Shown here: positions 17,613 through 26,860 of the stretch, in pieces
Position numbering within the stretch: position 1 is the stretch's first letter
Layout: each line of letters starts with the position of its first letter
DNA from: Anaerolineales bacterium
GTDB taxonomy: Bacteria > Chloroflexota > Anaerolineae > 4572-78 > J111
Direction of reading: 5' to 3'
NCBI GenBank assembly: GCA_020634935.1
Contig: JACKAT010000003.1
Location: 214,380-278,379 of the forward strand
DNA: 64,000 nt
Made by a program: the position numbers and the translations under genes
Notes under the pieces: generated by a model
The model's database searches: none
What the model was told of the DNA's origin: nothing
What the model saw: only the letters and a program-made list of their open reading frames with translations

Positions 17613-19433
17613 CTAGAGATCACCCAGCCATAATTCGCCCAGTGGGCCATTATCGTTACGGCCGCCGTAAATGACCATGCCATAGCCCGGGATCCAGACA
17701 GCCGCGTGGTTGTATCGAGCCGACGGCGCCCCTTGCGGATCAACCAGGGTCCACGCGCCACTGTCGACATCTAAAATCCAGGTATCATTACGGGCAGTCC
17801 GGCTGGCATCCTGTCCACCGAACAGGATCACTTTAACCAGACCTTGCGAGGAGATGGCCGGCACAATGGTATGGTACTGGCGGCCAACGGGCTTAACATC
17901 GCTGGCAACCTGACGCCAGGTGTTGCTGGGCATGTCTAATATCCAGGTATCATCCAGGAAGCAGTCGCCAAACGGGGCTGCGCAGCCGCCGTGAATAATC
18001 AGCGAGGTACCGGCTGCCGCTGTAGCCGCAAAGAGACACCGTTTTAACGGCACTTGACCGGGGGGTGTAATATTTTCCCATTGATCGGTCGTGGTGTTGA
18101 AGCGCCAGGTATCGTCGTAACGCGTGTCGCCAAAGCCGTGCGTCAGGACCAAATTATCGCCGAAATTGCCGCCGGGGCCGCCGTAGCGAGCCACGGGGCC
18201 GGGGCCGGCCGTAGCGGTTAAATCTTCCCACGTTTCGGTGCTGAGATTAAGCCGCCAAACATCGCCCAGGTTTTGGTTGCCTTGCGTATGGCCGGTAGCA
18301 ATGTAGAAATTTTCAGCATTCTGGTCAACAATCATGACGGTGCTAAAACGCGCCGGCGGGGCCGTCGGTGAGTTGACGGCCAGTTGTCGCCAGGTAAGAG
18401 TGTCGATATCCAACGCCCAGATATCGTTGTAAATCCGGCTGCCGTCTCGACCGCCAAACAGGTAAATTTGGTTATTAGCGGGGCTGTACTCCATGGCATG
18501 CTCATAACGCGGGCCGGGGCCGGCATTAGCCGGGGTTAATTGCCGCCAGGCCACAAAGCCCATCTGGCCGGTAAATTGCGGCTCTTCGACCTGGATGACC
18601 ATCTCGGCATGTTCGGAGATCAGATCATCCATTTCGGTGTCGCCATCGTCGATCATGGCGCCGGAACCGCCCGGAGCCGGAACCTCAACGACGACCTCAC
18701 CGTGTTCATCGACAACGGTCTCATCCACTTCGGCAATAAGTTCCTCGGTTGGCACGGCCGCCGGTTCTGTGGCCGGCGGCTCAATATCGACGGGGGCTTC
18801 GGCATGCTCGGCGATGAGTTCATCCGTAGGCACAACTTCCCCGGTGGGGGCTTCGCCTTCGGCTGGAGGCACAACTACGGCCTGTTCAGCATGCTCATCG
18901 ACGACGGCCTCGCCCTCAGCCGGAGTCTCGGCTGTAGCAGGCACTTCTTCAATGATGGTCTCGGCGTGCTCGGAGATCACTTCGCCATCGGGGCCAATCA
19001 CCGCCGCGCTGCTGGCAGATGAGTTATTTACATAATATATCAAATAGACTCCGACGCCGAACATCACTGTCGCTGTCCAGGCCACAAATGTGGCCCACAT
19101 CCAGTAGCGGAGTGTTCCTATTTTGCGGGGCAAGATTTTAAATCCGGCCAATAAACAGTAGATAGCTAACAACTGAGCGATGGTTCCTAACGCCCCGTGA
19201 ATGAGGGGAACTAAGGTTGGAACCTCGGACAAGCCCCCGGAATTAGGGTTAAATACGACGGCTCTAAACGTCGGGATCATTACAAACAAAATAAAGAAGA
19301 TATTAAGAATGACAATGGGAGCTTGGAGACGATCGTGCCAATGGTAAGCCTTGCGTAATTGGACAACCACCCCGGCACAGAGAACAAGGTAAAATAGAAT
19401 TTCAACAATAATCGTAATTGTGGCAAATTGCAT
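17613..19433 (-). CDS. Four-TM domain / acidic EHAE repeats / Kelch propeller fusion
   Basis: A 606-residue protein with three parts. Residues 1-135 carry four membrane segments reminiscent of DUF420 proteins. Residues 145-290 are acidic and low-complexity, with five copies of an (S/D/A)EHAE-like motif (ISEHAE, VDEHAE, IAEHAE, VDEHGE, ISEHAE). Residues ~300-606 form a Kelch/galactose-oxidase-like beta-propeller with several repeats of the type YLFGG...YNDIWALD..TWRQL. The ATG has AGGAGA 8 bases upstream. The propeller is probably extracellular and presented on an acidic stalk, but its ligand is unknown. The regular His-Glu pattern could bind metal; this is inference. Confidence 0.82.
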   Translation of the reverse strand: MQFATITIIVEILFYLVLCAGVVVQLRKAYHWHDRLQAPIVILNIFFILFVMIPTFRAVVFNPNSGGLSEVPTLVPLIHGALGTIAQLLAIYCLLAGFKILPRKIGTLRYWMWATFVAWTATVMFGVGVYLIYYVNNSSASSAAVIGPDGEVISEHAETIIEEVPATAETPAEGEAVVDEHAEQAVVVPPAEGEAPTGEVVPTDELIAEHAEAPVDIEPPATEPAAVPTEELIAEVDETVVDEHGEVVVEVPAPGGSGAMIDDGDTEMDDLISEHAEMVIQVEEPQFTGQMGFVAWRQLTPANAGPGPRYEHAMEYSPANNQIYLFGGRDGSRIYNDIWALDIDTLTWRQLAVNSPTAPPARFSTVMIVDQNAENFYIATGHTQGNQNLGDVWRLNLSTETWEDLTATAGPGPVARYGGPGGNFGDNLVLTHGFGDTRYDDTWRFNTTTDQWENITPPGQVPLKRCLFAATAAAGTSLIIHGGCAAPFGDCFLDDTWILDMPSNTWRQVASDVKPVGRQYHTIVPAISSQGLVKVILFGGQDASRTARNDTWILDVDSGAWTLVDPQGAPSARYNHAAVWIPGYGMVIYGGRNDNGPLGELWLGDL

Positions 19434-19713
19434 AGAGGTCTCCTGTAGCTAGCTTAGCTGATTTTCGACAGTTTATGGCATATTTATTACAAAAACTTAA
19501 ACTCATAGGGGAAAATTGGTGTTCACACGCTGGCGTTGGGTGTGAACGGGTTAACCGGTATACAATTCCGGTAACCGAGAACGGTCACGGAGAAGAACAA
19601 ACTGAATTATAATAGGTATTAGGTCTAATAAGCAAAGCTAAAGGACCTTTGTGTTTTCTCAAAGTTGTCGCTTCTCCATGCTACTTATACTTAAGCGGTG
19701 CGAAAAAAGTGTG

Positions 19714-19879
19714 AAAAATGGGCCAGTTTTGTAGTAGTCAACGACATATTGCCAAAAATGGACAACAACGGATTGACGAAAGGAGCGGATTTTGCTTGTC
19801 TTAATCCGTTTATTGCCACAATCCGTTGTTGTTTTATCGGTACAACATCAGTTTGACCCTACAAAACTGGGCCATTTTT
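19714..19879. repeat. Nested palindromic element upstream of recA
   Basis: Outer arms of 21 bases (AAAAATGGGCCAGTTTTGTAG and its inverse, one mismatch) enclose perfect 14-base inner arms, ACAACAACGGATTG and CAATCCGTTGTTGT. The shape is that of a MITE, but I find no target duplication. It stops 24 bases before the recA -35. Confidence 0.65.
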
Positions 19880-19903
19880 ATCAAAAAAGCAGCTTATCAA
19901 CTA

Positions 19904-19960
19904 TTGACTCAAAAGAACATTCGTGCTAAAATATCACAGTCTTTAGAACATTTGTGTTAA
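19904..19960 (+). promoter_or_regulatory. recA promoter with two SOS-like boxes
   Basis: TTGACT (19904-19909) and TAAAAT (19927-19932) are 17 bases apart, a strong sigma70-type promoter. GAACATTCGTGCTAA lies in the spacer (from 19915), and a near-copy, GAACATTTGTGTTAA, starts at 19946, 31 bases downstream. Both resemble a diverged GAAC-N4-GTTC LexA box. The first would occlude the promoter if bound. No lexA gene is in the window. Confidence 0.7.
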
Positions 19961-20001
19961 TTCTGTATTAACTTTAACTTACCTAATGGAGGTACATTAC
20001 T

Positions 20002-21162
20002 GTGGCCAAGGTTCAACAAAACGATGGTCGGGAAAAAGCATTGGCGGTAGCCTTGGATGACCTGAAAAAGCGATTTGGCGAAGGCACAATCATGCGGTTG
20101 GGCGACCGGAACGAACTTAATATTGAAACGATTCCAACCGGTTGTTTGTCGCTTGACATTGCTTTAGGCATCGGCGGTCTACCGAAAGGCCGAATTATTG
20201 AAATTTACGGTCCTGAAAGTTCAGGGAAAACAACATTGTGCCAGCACGTCATTGCCGAAGCTCAGAAGCAGGGCGGCGTGGCGGCGTTTGTCGATGTTGA
20301 ACATGCCCTTGATCCGACCTATGCGGAAAAATGCGGGGTTATGATCGATGATCTGTATGTGTCGCAGCCGGATACCGGCGAACAAGCCTTAGAGATTACC
20401 GAAGCGCTGGTTCGCTCCGGGGCGGTGGATGTGGTGGTGGTCGATAGTGTGGCGGCGCTGGTACCCCGGGCCGAAATTGAAGGGGACATGGGCGACTCAC
20501 ACGTGGGGCTACAAGCACGGTTGATGAGCCAGGCGCTGCGTAAATTGGCCGGAACCGTCAAACAAAGCGACTGCATGTTGATCTTCACCAACCAGCTTCG
20601 CCAAAAAATTGGGGTTATGTTTGGCTCACCCGAAACAACCACCGGCGGGATGGCGCTGCGCTTCTACGCTTCAGTCCGGCTTGACATCCGGCGGACTCAG
20701 GCGATAAAAGACAGCGGTGAGGTTATCGGTAACCGGACCAAAGTGACAGTTAAAAAGAATAAGGTCGCGCCGCCTTTCCGCATCTGTGAATTTGATATTA
20801 TGTACAACCAGGGTATCTCTCGATCAGGTGATGTTTTGGATATTGCAGTCCTTGAAAATATTGTTGACAAACGCGGCGCTTTCTACTCCTACGGGGATAC
20901 TCGCCTGGCCCAGGGCCGCGAAAATGCTAAAACCTTCCTGGAAGCTAATCTTGACATGATGTTAGAAATAGAAAACAAAGTTCGCGAAGCAAAAGGCCTG
21001 CCGATCATCGACCCCATTATGACCGCGGCGGCTGAGAAGGTCAAAGCTGAAAAGAAGCCGGTACCTAAGCCGCCCGCCAAAAGCAAAAGCAGCTCATCTG
21101 ATAAACAGGTTGCCTTCGAACTTGAAGATGATGATATGCCCACGGACGTTGATTTGGAATAA
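20002..21162 (+). CDS. recA: Recombinase RecA
   Basis: A 386-residue RecA, the strand-exchange and SOS co-protease protein. It shows the Walker A GPESSGKTT, the catalytic region with FVDVEHALDP, Walker B VVVVDSVAALVPRAE and the L2 region with ETTTGGMALRFYASVRLDIRR. The GTG start has GGAGGT 8 bases upstream. The C-terminal tail is acidic (EDDDMPTDVD), as in other RecA proteins, after a lysine/proline-rich linker. It is a single gene followed by a strong terminator. Confidence 0.98.
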   Translation: MAKVQQNDGREKALAVALDDLKKRFGEGTIMRLGDRNELNIETIPTGCLSLDIALGIGGLPKGRIIEIYGPESSGKTTLCQHVIAEAQKQGGVAAFVDVEHALDPTYAEKCGVMIDDLYVSQPDTGEQALEITEALVRSGAVDVVVVDSVAALVPRAEIEGDMGDSHVGLQARLMSQALRKLAGTVKQSDCMLIFTNQLRQKIGVMFGSPETTTGGMALRFYASVRLDIRRTQAIKDSGEVIGNRTKVTVKKNKVAPPFRICEFDIMYNQGISRSGDVLDIAVLENIVDKRGAFYSYGDTRLAQGRENAKTFLEANLDMMLEIENKVREAKGLPIIDPIMTAAAEKVKAEKKPVPKPPAKSKSSSSDKQVAFELEDDDMPTDVDLE

Positions 21163-21196
21163 GCTCTATTTAGAATACCCATAGTAGTAAATTCAA

Positions 21197-21236
21197 CCCC
21201 AACCGGTTTCTGAAAACCGGTTGGGGTTTTTGTTTT
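21197..21236 (+). terminator. recA intrinsic terminator
   Basis: AACCCCAACCGGTTT and AAACCGGTTGGGGTT form a perfect stem with a short loop, followed by a T-rich run (TTTTTGTTTTT). It lies about 35 bases after the recA stop codon. Confidence 0.9.
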
Positions 21237-21310
21237 TGCGGCCCAATATTGACAGATGACAGCTAAGTTAGCTAGCATGGATGCAGTTAGTTCGGCGATA
21301 GGATTTAGCT

Positions 21311-22906
21311 GTGAAATCCCAAGTTACTATCTCGATCCAAGAATGGCGCTGGGTAATCTATGGCTCAGTGGCTATCCTTATTTTAAGCTGTGTGCCGTTT
21401 TTGATAGTGTGGCAATCGACGCCGCCAGGTTGGCAATTTACAGGCATCCTGGTCAATCCGCTCGATGGCCATTCCTACCTGGCTAAAATGACACAAGGCT
21501 CAGCCGGAGATTGGCTGTTTCATCTTACCTACACCCCCGAAGCGCATCCAGGTGCATTCATTTTTACCTTTTATCTGGCCTTAGGACACGTGGCTCGCCT
21601 GGTTGGTGCGCCTAATGTCATCATCTTTCACCTGGCGCGACTGCTGGCCGGCTTGCTGCTGCTGCTTACTGTTTTCCGTTTTGTGGCCCATGTTACTCCC
21701 TATCCCGGCGAACGCCGGCTGGCCTTTTGCTTTATTGGTCTGGCTTCGGGCTTGGGCTGGCTGGGAATTCTCTTTGGCGCTTTTCCCATCGATTTATGGG
21801 TTCCCGAAGCCTTTGTTCACTACAGTCTGTATGCCAATCCTCATTTCCCGTTAGGAATGGCCCTCATGTTGCTGATCTTGATCGACGTGATCGGGCCTAT
21901 ATCGCCTAGTTCTCACCCCGCAAAGCGGACGCTCATACCGGTGATCGCCGCGTTACTGCTGGCGGTGGTACTGCCTTTCGCTCTGATCATTGACTGGGTC
22001 ATTCTAACCGCCTTCATGGGCCGACACCTTTTTATCGACCGGAGTCGTTTGCTCTGGACTGAAATTTGGCCTACACTAGGTGTGATTGGCGGGGGTCTGC
22101 CCGTGATTCTCTACCAGTACTGGGTTTCAACAACTAACCCGATTTTGGCCGGTTGGAACGCTCAAAATATTACAACCGCTCCGCCGCTATCGGATGTAGT
22201 TATCGGGTTTGGATTAATCATCATCCTGGCCGCTGCACGGATGATCGGCATGGTTAGGGGCAGAGCGCAAACTCTGAGCGAAGGCGAGTGGGTGGTTTGG
22301 CTGTGGGCGCTCAGTTCGCTCATTTTGCTATATTCGCCCTTCGCGTTACAGCGACGGTTCATCACCGGGTTGCATATTCCATTGAGCATTTTGGCGGCTA
22401 TTGGCTTGCTGCGCTGGATGGCGGACAAGCGACTCAAAGCCTCGTCACAACGCCTGATTATTATAAGTGTGGTGGTTATTAGCCTGCTGGGAACTCTTTT
22501 TGTCTGGAGTCTGCCGATGATAGCCGGCTTGCAATCTCCCGCTGAGTCGCCAACAACGGCACTGCTTTTCATTAGAAATGACGAGCGCGCCGCGTTCGAT
22601 TGGCTGCGAGCGCACGCCGGGCCGGAGGCGGTCATTTTGGCTTCGCCTCGCATCGGGATGTTCATACCGGGGCAAACCGGGGCCAGGTCATTTTACGGGC
22701 ATCCATTTGAGACAATCAATGCGGTCGATAAAGAAGCTCAACTCAACGCATTTTTCGGAGGCCAACAAACCTCGACCAGGCCGCCGGTAGATTACATTTT
22801 CTATGGGCCGTCGGAGCAGGAATTGGGCCAGCCGGCTGAGCTAACTCAACTGCCGGTGGTCTTTTCAAGCGGTGATGTAACAATTTTCAAGACCCAACAG
22901 CCATAA
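21311..22906 (+). CDS. Polytopic membrane protein, glycosyltransferase-like
   Basis: A 531-residue protein with about ten membrane segments. The first large loop has LVNPLDGHSYLAKMTQG and WLFHLTYTPEAHPGAF, followed by FYLALGHVARLVG. The soluble C-terminal part includes DYIFYGPSEQELG. The arrangement resembles GT-C-type membrane glycosyltransferase families of unknown activity that are frequent in Chloroflexota. The GTG start has AGGA 7 bases upstream. The next gene starts 17 bases after the stop, so co-transcription with the EmrE-like gene is likely. Confidence 0.75.
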   Translation: MKSQVTISIQEWRWVIYGSVAILILSCVPFLIVWQSTPPGWQFTGILVNPLDGHSYLAKMTQGSAGDWLFHLTYTPEAHPGAFIFTFYLALGHVARLVGAPNVIIFHLARLLAGLLLLLTVFRFVAHVTPYPGERRLAFCFIGLASGLGWLGILFGAFPIDLWVPEAFVHYSLYANPHFPLGMALMLLILIDVIGPISPSSHPAKRTLIPVIAALLLAVVLPFALIIDWVILTAFMGRHLFIDRSRLLWTEIWPTLGVIGGGLPVILYQYWVSTTNPILAGWNAQNITTAPPLSDVVIGFGLIIILAAARMIGMVRGRAQTLSEGEWVVWLWALSSLILLYSPFALQRRFITGLHIPLSILAAIGLLRWMADKRLKASSQRLIIISVVVISLLGTLFVWSLPMIAGLQSPAESPTTALLFIRNDERAAFDWLRAHAGPEAVILASPRIGMFIPGQTGARSFYGHPFETINAVDKEAQLNAFFGGQQTSTRPPVDYIFYGPSEQELGQPAELTQLPVVFSSGDVTIFKTQQP

Positions 22907-22923
22907 AAGATTAGGTGATAGCT

Positions 22924-23325
22924 ATGCAAAAAACGGAGGTTAAGCAACGAGTGGTGGGTACCATCCTGTTAGGATTAATTTCAATAATGCTCTTATCTGC
23001 CGGTCAGACATCGTTAAAATTCGGTCTCAATGCCATTGGCGGCGTCAGTCTGGCGGATGGCGTGGCCGGAATCTTCAAACTGCTGCAAACGCCCTGGATT
23101 ATTGTTGGGTTTGGGCTGTATGGGCTTAGCGCGGTACTATGGCTCGATGTTTTATCAAAGCTCGATTTTAGTCTGGCCTTCCCGATGGTAGGGTTGACCT
23201 ATATATTTACGCTGCTGATTGGTCGCTTCTTTTTTGGCGAAACGATCGGCTGGGAACGGATGATCGGGGTTGCTTTTATTTTGGGCGGAATTTTCTTTTT
23301 AGTGCGGAGCGGATCGTCGGGTTAA
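22924..23325 (+). CDS. EamA/SMR-like small membrane protein
   Basis: A ~133-residue protein with four membrane segments, resembling half-size EamA or small-multidrug-resistance proteins. Diagnostic pieces are GQTSLKFGLNAIG, WLDVLSKLDFSLAFPMVGLTY and GETIGWERMIGVAFILGGIFF. The ATG at 22924 has AGGTGA 5 bases upstream. An alternative GTG at 22915 lacks such a site. Proteins of this type next to membrane glycosyltransferases may move lipid-linked sugars (as ArnE/ArnF do). That is a context inference. Confidence 0.78.
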   Translation: MQKTEVKQRVVGTILLGLISIMLLSAGQTSLKFGLNAIGGVSLADGVAGIFKLLQTPWIIVGFGLYGLSAVLWLDVLSKLDFSLAFPMVGLTYIFTLLIGRFFFGETIGWERMIGVAFILGGIFFLVRSGSSG

Positions 23326-23340
23326 ATGGCTTGATTACTC

Positions 23341-25845
23341 ATGCATTGGAAACTCCGATCTCAAAGCCTAACTTTTTTATTAATTATTTTGGCAGTCCTT
23401 TCCCTATTTCTGCCAGCCCTACTTAACCCGTTTTTAGTCCTACATCCCACATTTAGTCCTTTTTCTGATACAATGGTCATCCACTGGTCAAAAGCCCACT
23501 TGATGGCCCAAAGTTGGCAGCAAGGCCACGGCCTGCCCCATTGGACCCCTTATAGTGTCAGTGGCATGCCACTGGCGGCGAATCAATTAGCGATGCTGTC
23601 GTATCCGCCGGCCTGGCTCTTTCTTTTCTTTCCCCTCGAACCTATATTTAATCTGCTGTTTATATTTCACCTGTTGCTGGGCGGTTTTGGTATATACTTT
23701 TTACTACGCGAATATCACCTCTCGACCGAAGCGGCGCTGCTGGGCGGCTTGGCTTTTGCCCTCAATGGGAAGTGGCTGGCTCATGCCGCCGGCGGCCACG
23801 TCAGTATGGTCGGCGCGATAGGATGGATGCCGTGGACACTGCTAGGCGTGGTATTGCTAACACACGTGGATCGTAGCGCATGGAACGTTAAGTGGCGGCC
23901 CAAATTTTGGCCCTTTTCAAGCGCTGCGGCAGAACAAGCCATAAACTTAGGGGAGCAGGCGTTGGCCAATACTCAGACGGGCCGGTCAGTTCGCCTGGCG
24001 ATACCCTGGCGGCCCGGTTTAATCATTGCTGTGTCGCTGGGCATGCAAATTGTGACCCATACTCTGCCGGTTATTTACACCATATATCTCATTGCCGCTA
24101 TCGTGAGCTGGCATTCTATAGGGAATTTCAACCAAGCCCGTGAGCAAGCCGAACCGTGGGGCGACTGGCTGCGATCATTTTTTGGGCTGCTGCTCTATTT
24201 AGCGGCAGCGGTTGGGGTGGCCAGTCTTTTGGGGGCGGGCCAACTGCTGCCGCTGCTGGAACTGGTCGAATTTAGTAACCGCTCGCTGTCGCCTGATCAG
24301 GCGGCGGAATTCGCGGTTACGCCGGTTCAATTGGTGATTGGGCTGCTGCTGCCGTCGGCTCAGGGAGGGCATGAGTTGGTTATTTACTTAGGGCTTATCC
24401 CCTTGCTCCTTGTCCCCTTCGGCATCAGCCGCCGGCAGCCGTGGAGTTGGTTCTATGCGGCGCTCCTGGTTTTTACGGTTCTGTTTGCGCTGGGACCGGC
24501 TACCCCGATCCACGGCCTGTTTTACCACTTTGTACCCGGTTTTCGCTGGATTAGAACCCCCGCTCGTATTTTTTTTGTAGGGGCTATCGCCACGTCAGTA
24601 CTGGTTGGGTTTGCCATTGATCGACTGCTAACCACTCGCTGGACAGATAGAGCCCAGCTATGGCTCACGCGCTTAGCCGTAGCGACCGGAGCGACGACGC
24701 TCATATTGGGATGGGGTTTAGCGCTTGGTTTCGGCCAGGTTAGTCGAGCCACCATTGGGCTGGCCATCCTGGCGCCGCTGGGGTTGGCTGTTATTCTGCT
24801 ACGTGTTCGCCAACGACTGGCCGGACAATCGACCGTACTGCTGCTGGGCCTGCTGCTCTACATCGATCTGGCGTCGTTCGATCTGTCGATGATGAAATTC
24901 GTACCCCTTGACCAGGTATTGGCTCAAGGCCGGCCGGCCGCCGAGTTTTTAGCCCAGCAACCGGGCCTGTTTCGGGTTTACTCGCCCAGCTACAGCCTAC
25001 CTACCCAAACAGCCGCCGCTTACAACCTACAACTGGCTGATGGCGTCGAGCCGGTGCATTTGTCGATCTATGATGAATTTATGGCCCAAGCCGGAGGTTA
25101 TGGCAATGCCAAATTTAGTGTCACGATTCCCCATTTTGGCGACCAACCGCTCGAGAGCGCGCTCAAGGATGTTGAACCGGATTTAAAGCTGCTAGGGCTG
25201 CTGAACGTCACCTATCTGGCTTCGGCTTTTCCTATGAATTGGCCGGGTTTGAGTTTAGTGACTGAAATCGACGGAACTTACATCTACCACAACGATTACG
25301 CTCTACCGCGAGCGTGGGTATCGCACCAAATTCGCCCGCCGGAGCCGGACTGGCTGGCGCAACTGGCAGGGCTGCCAGATTTAGCGGCTGTGGCGGTGGT
25401 CAAAACGGATACGCCGCCAGCCAACGAATTGATACCGTCCAGCCGCGCCGACATTATCACGTACACGGCTGATGTCATCGAGCTTGAAGCAACAATAGAG
25501 ACACCCGGCTGGTTGGTCGTTAGTGAAATTTGGTATCCGGGCTGGCAAGCTACCGTCAATGGTTCGGTCCAGCCGGTTGAGCGCATCGATGGTTTGCTGC
25601 GAGGGGTGTATTTAGCGCAGCCGGGGCCGTATCAAGTGACGCTGCGCTACCAACCGCGCAGTGTAATCTGGGGAAATTGGCTGGCAGGGGTTACAGCGGT
25701 GATACTGGGCTTGGTAGTTATGTGGCGATCTCGGCTACATACAAAAATTTCTGCACCGGACGGCTTGTTCTGGAGGGTAATATTTGCCGATCGAGACAAG
25801 TTAAACGGTGAGAATCCAGCATTGCTTCAAAATCAAGCTGATTGA
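23341..25845 (+). CDS. YfhO-like large membrane protein
   Basis: An 834-residue protein with an N-terminal membrane domain of about a dozen segments (to residue ~520), containing FSPFSDTMVIHW, HWTPYSVSGMPLAANQ and LGGFGIYFLLREYHLS. A large extracytoplasmic beta-rich domain follows (EISEIWYPGWQATVNG-like segment near residue 720: WLVVSEIWYPGWQ) and then a final membrane segment. This matches YfhO/GT-C-like proteins involved in glycosylation of surface polymers. The 3' end overlaps the convergent methyltransferase gene by 128 bases, so the last ~40 residues are probably non-native extension. Confidence 0.8.
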   Translation: MHWKLRSQSLTFLLIILAVLSLFLPALLNPFLVLHPTFSPFSDTMVIHWSKAHLMAQSWQQGHGLPHWTPYSVSGMPLAANQLAMLSYPPAWLFLFFPLEPIFNLLFIFHLLLGGFGIYFLLREYHLSTEAALLGGLAFALNGKWLAHAAGGHVSMVGAIGWMPWTLLGVVLLTHVDRSAWNVKWRPKFWPFSSAAAEQAINLGEQALANTQTGRSVRLAIPWRPGLIIAVSLGMQIVTHTLPVIYTIYLIAAIVSWHSIGNFNQAREQAEPWGDWLRSFFGLLLYLAAAVGVASLLGAGQLLPLLELVEFSNRSLSPDQAAEFAVTPVQLVIGLLLPSAQGGHELVIYLGLIPLLLVPFGISRRQPWSWFYAALLVFTVLFALGPATPIHGLFYHFVPGFRWIRTPARIFFVGAIATSVLVGFAIDRLLTTRWTDRAQLWLTRLAVATGATTLILGWGLALGFGQVSRATIGLAILAPLGLAVILLRVRQRLAGQSTVLLLGLLLYIDLASFDLSMMKFVPLDQVLAQGRPAAEFLAQQPGLFRVYSPSYSLPTQTAAAYNLQLADGVEPVHLSIYDEFMAQAGGYGNAKFSVTIPHFGDQPLESALKDVEPDLKLLGLLNVTYLASAFPMNWPGLSLVTEIDGTYIYHNDYALPRAWVSHQIRPPEPDWLAQLAGLPDLAAVAVVKTDTPPANELIPSSRADIITYTADVIELEATIETPGWLVVSEIWYPGWQATVNGSVQPVERIDGLLRGVYLAQPGPYQVTLRYQPRSVIWGNWLAGVTAVILGLVVMWRSRLHTKISAPDGLFWRVIFADRDKLNGENPALLQNQAD

Positions 25846-26722
25846 ACAACTGATAGGGCAGGTCTGCCGGCAAGCCGATAGCTTTATGACCATATCTTTC
25901 TGTCAAATCAAGACTAATTTGATCGGCGCCCGGCCGGTCGAATTCTTCGATAAGGATCAATTTTTGCCGGGTGACCCGCACTGCCTCCTCTAAAACGCGG
26001 CCCGGATTTTGACAGTGATGAAGCACATAGAACAGCAGCGATACATCGAACCGTCTATTGGCGAAAGGCAACGTCTCGCCATCGTACAGTTGCAGCGGCA
26101 CCTTGATATCGGGCAGGCGGAGATCGCGGATATCAACGCCGGTAAAGGATAAGTAAGGATTGTGCCGCATCACATGGCGCAAGGCCAGGCCCGTACCAAC
26201 CCCAATATCAAGCACTCGTTGAGCCTGACTGAGATAGGGTTGATAGCGGCGGTGATACTCGTCTATTTCGGAGATGGCCCGGGCTAGCAGTGGGTTAAGG
26301 GGCATGGCCTGAATAATGGCTTCGATTTGACGAATGTGGGGTTGATCGTGAGCATCAATTTTTGCCACCATCTCAACCAGGCTAGCCGGTTCAAACGGGG
26401 GATACCCCAAAGGATTAGCCAGCGTTTCGAGTAAATTCAAGGTTTGGCAGCGACAGCGGGTGTAAGTTTCAAACGAGGAATGATAGTCCACAAGCGAGAG
26501 AGGATCGTCCCAAAAAGCGCTGGACGCCGGTTCAAGCGCCGGCAGTTTGTCGCTCAGCTGGTGTAGACAATGATGGTGCAGCCGTTCCAGGTGGATTAAA
26601 TGAGTAATAATCTCACCCAACGACCGGTCGCTTTCTGGCTCACGCCAGGTTAACTGCTCGGTTGAGATATCCTTAAGCAGGAACTGGATTATATCAAAGT
26701 TGCGTTGGAGTTTCCGGTGCAT
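25718..26722 (-). CDS. DinB-like/class I methyltransferase fusion
   Basis: About 334 residues from the ATG at 26722 (MHRKLQRNFDI). The reading frame is open to 26932, but that extension overlaps the aspS leader and is unlikely to be coding. Residues 1-130 look like a DinB-type four-helix bundle (LGEIITHLIHLERLHHHCL). Residues ~150-334 form a SAM-dependent methyltransferase: motif I is VLDIGVGTGLALR, then GVDIRDLRLP and FDVSLLFYVLHHC. The substrate is unknown. The C-terminus overlaps the 3' end of the convergent YfhO-like gene. Confidence 0.8.
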   Translation of the reverse strand: MHRKLQRNFDIIQFLLKDISTEQLTWREPESDRSLGEIITHLIHLERLHHHCLHQLSDKLPALEPASSAFWDDPLSLVDYHSSFETYTRCRCQTLNLLETLANPLGYPPFEPASLVEMVAKIDAHDQPHIRQIEAIIQAMPLNPLLARAISEIDEYHRRYQPYLSQAQRVLDIGVGTGLALRHVMRHNPYLSFTGVDIRDLRLPDIKVPLQLYDGETLPFANRRFDVSLLFYVLHHCQNPGRVLEEAVRVTRQKLILIEEFDRPGADQISLDLTERYGHKAIGLPADLPYQLFNQLDFEAMLDSHRLTCLDRQILPSRTSRPVQKFLYVAEIAT

Positions 26723-26860
26723 GGTTAAATATCCCGCCAGCTTAATATTAAATTGCTGTCTAATCTTAGGCCATTTCCGATAGATTGTAAAGTTTGCCTT
26801 AAACGGTTCTTTTGCATTTCTTACTTTTGTGTTAGAATTTTGCCAGCCTGTTAAAACACA

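Larger units (their letters stand above)
19434..20001. other. recA upstream spacer
   Basis: A 568-base divergent spacer. It holds the palindromic element at 19714-19879 and the recA promoter with SOS-like boxes at 19904-19960. The part next to the Kelch fusion gene (19434-19710) shows no feature I can name, although that gene's promoter must lie there. Confidence 0.5.

Noticed and set aside
18540..19035. Long plus-strand frames opposite the Kelch fusion gene
   Set aside because: They mirror the low-complexity acidic codons of the real minus-strand gene.
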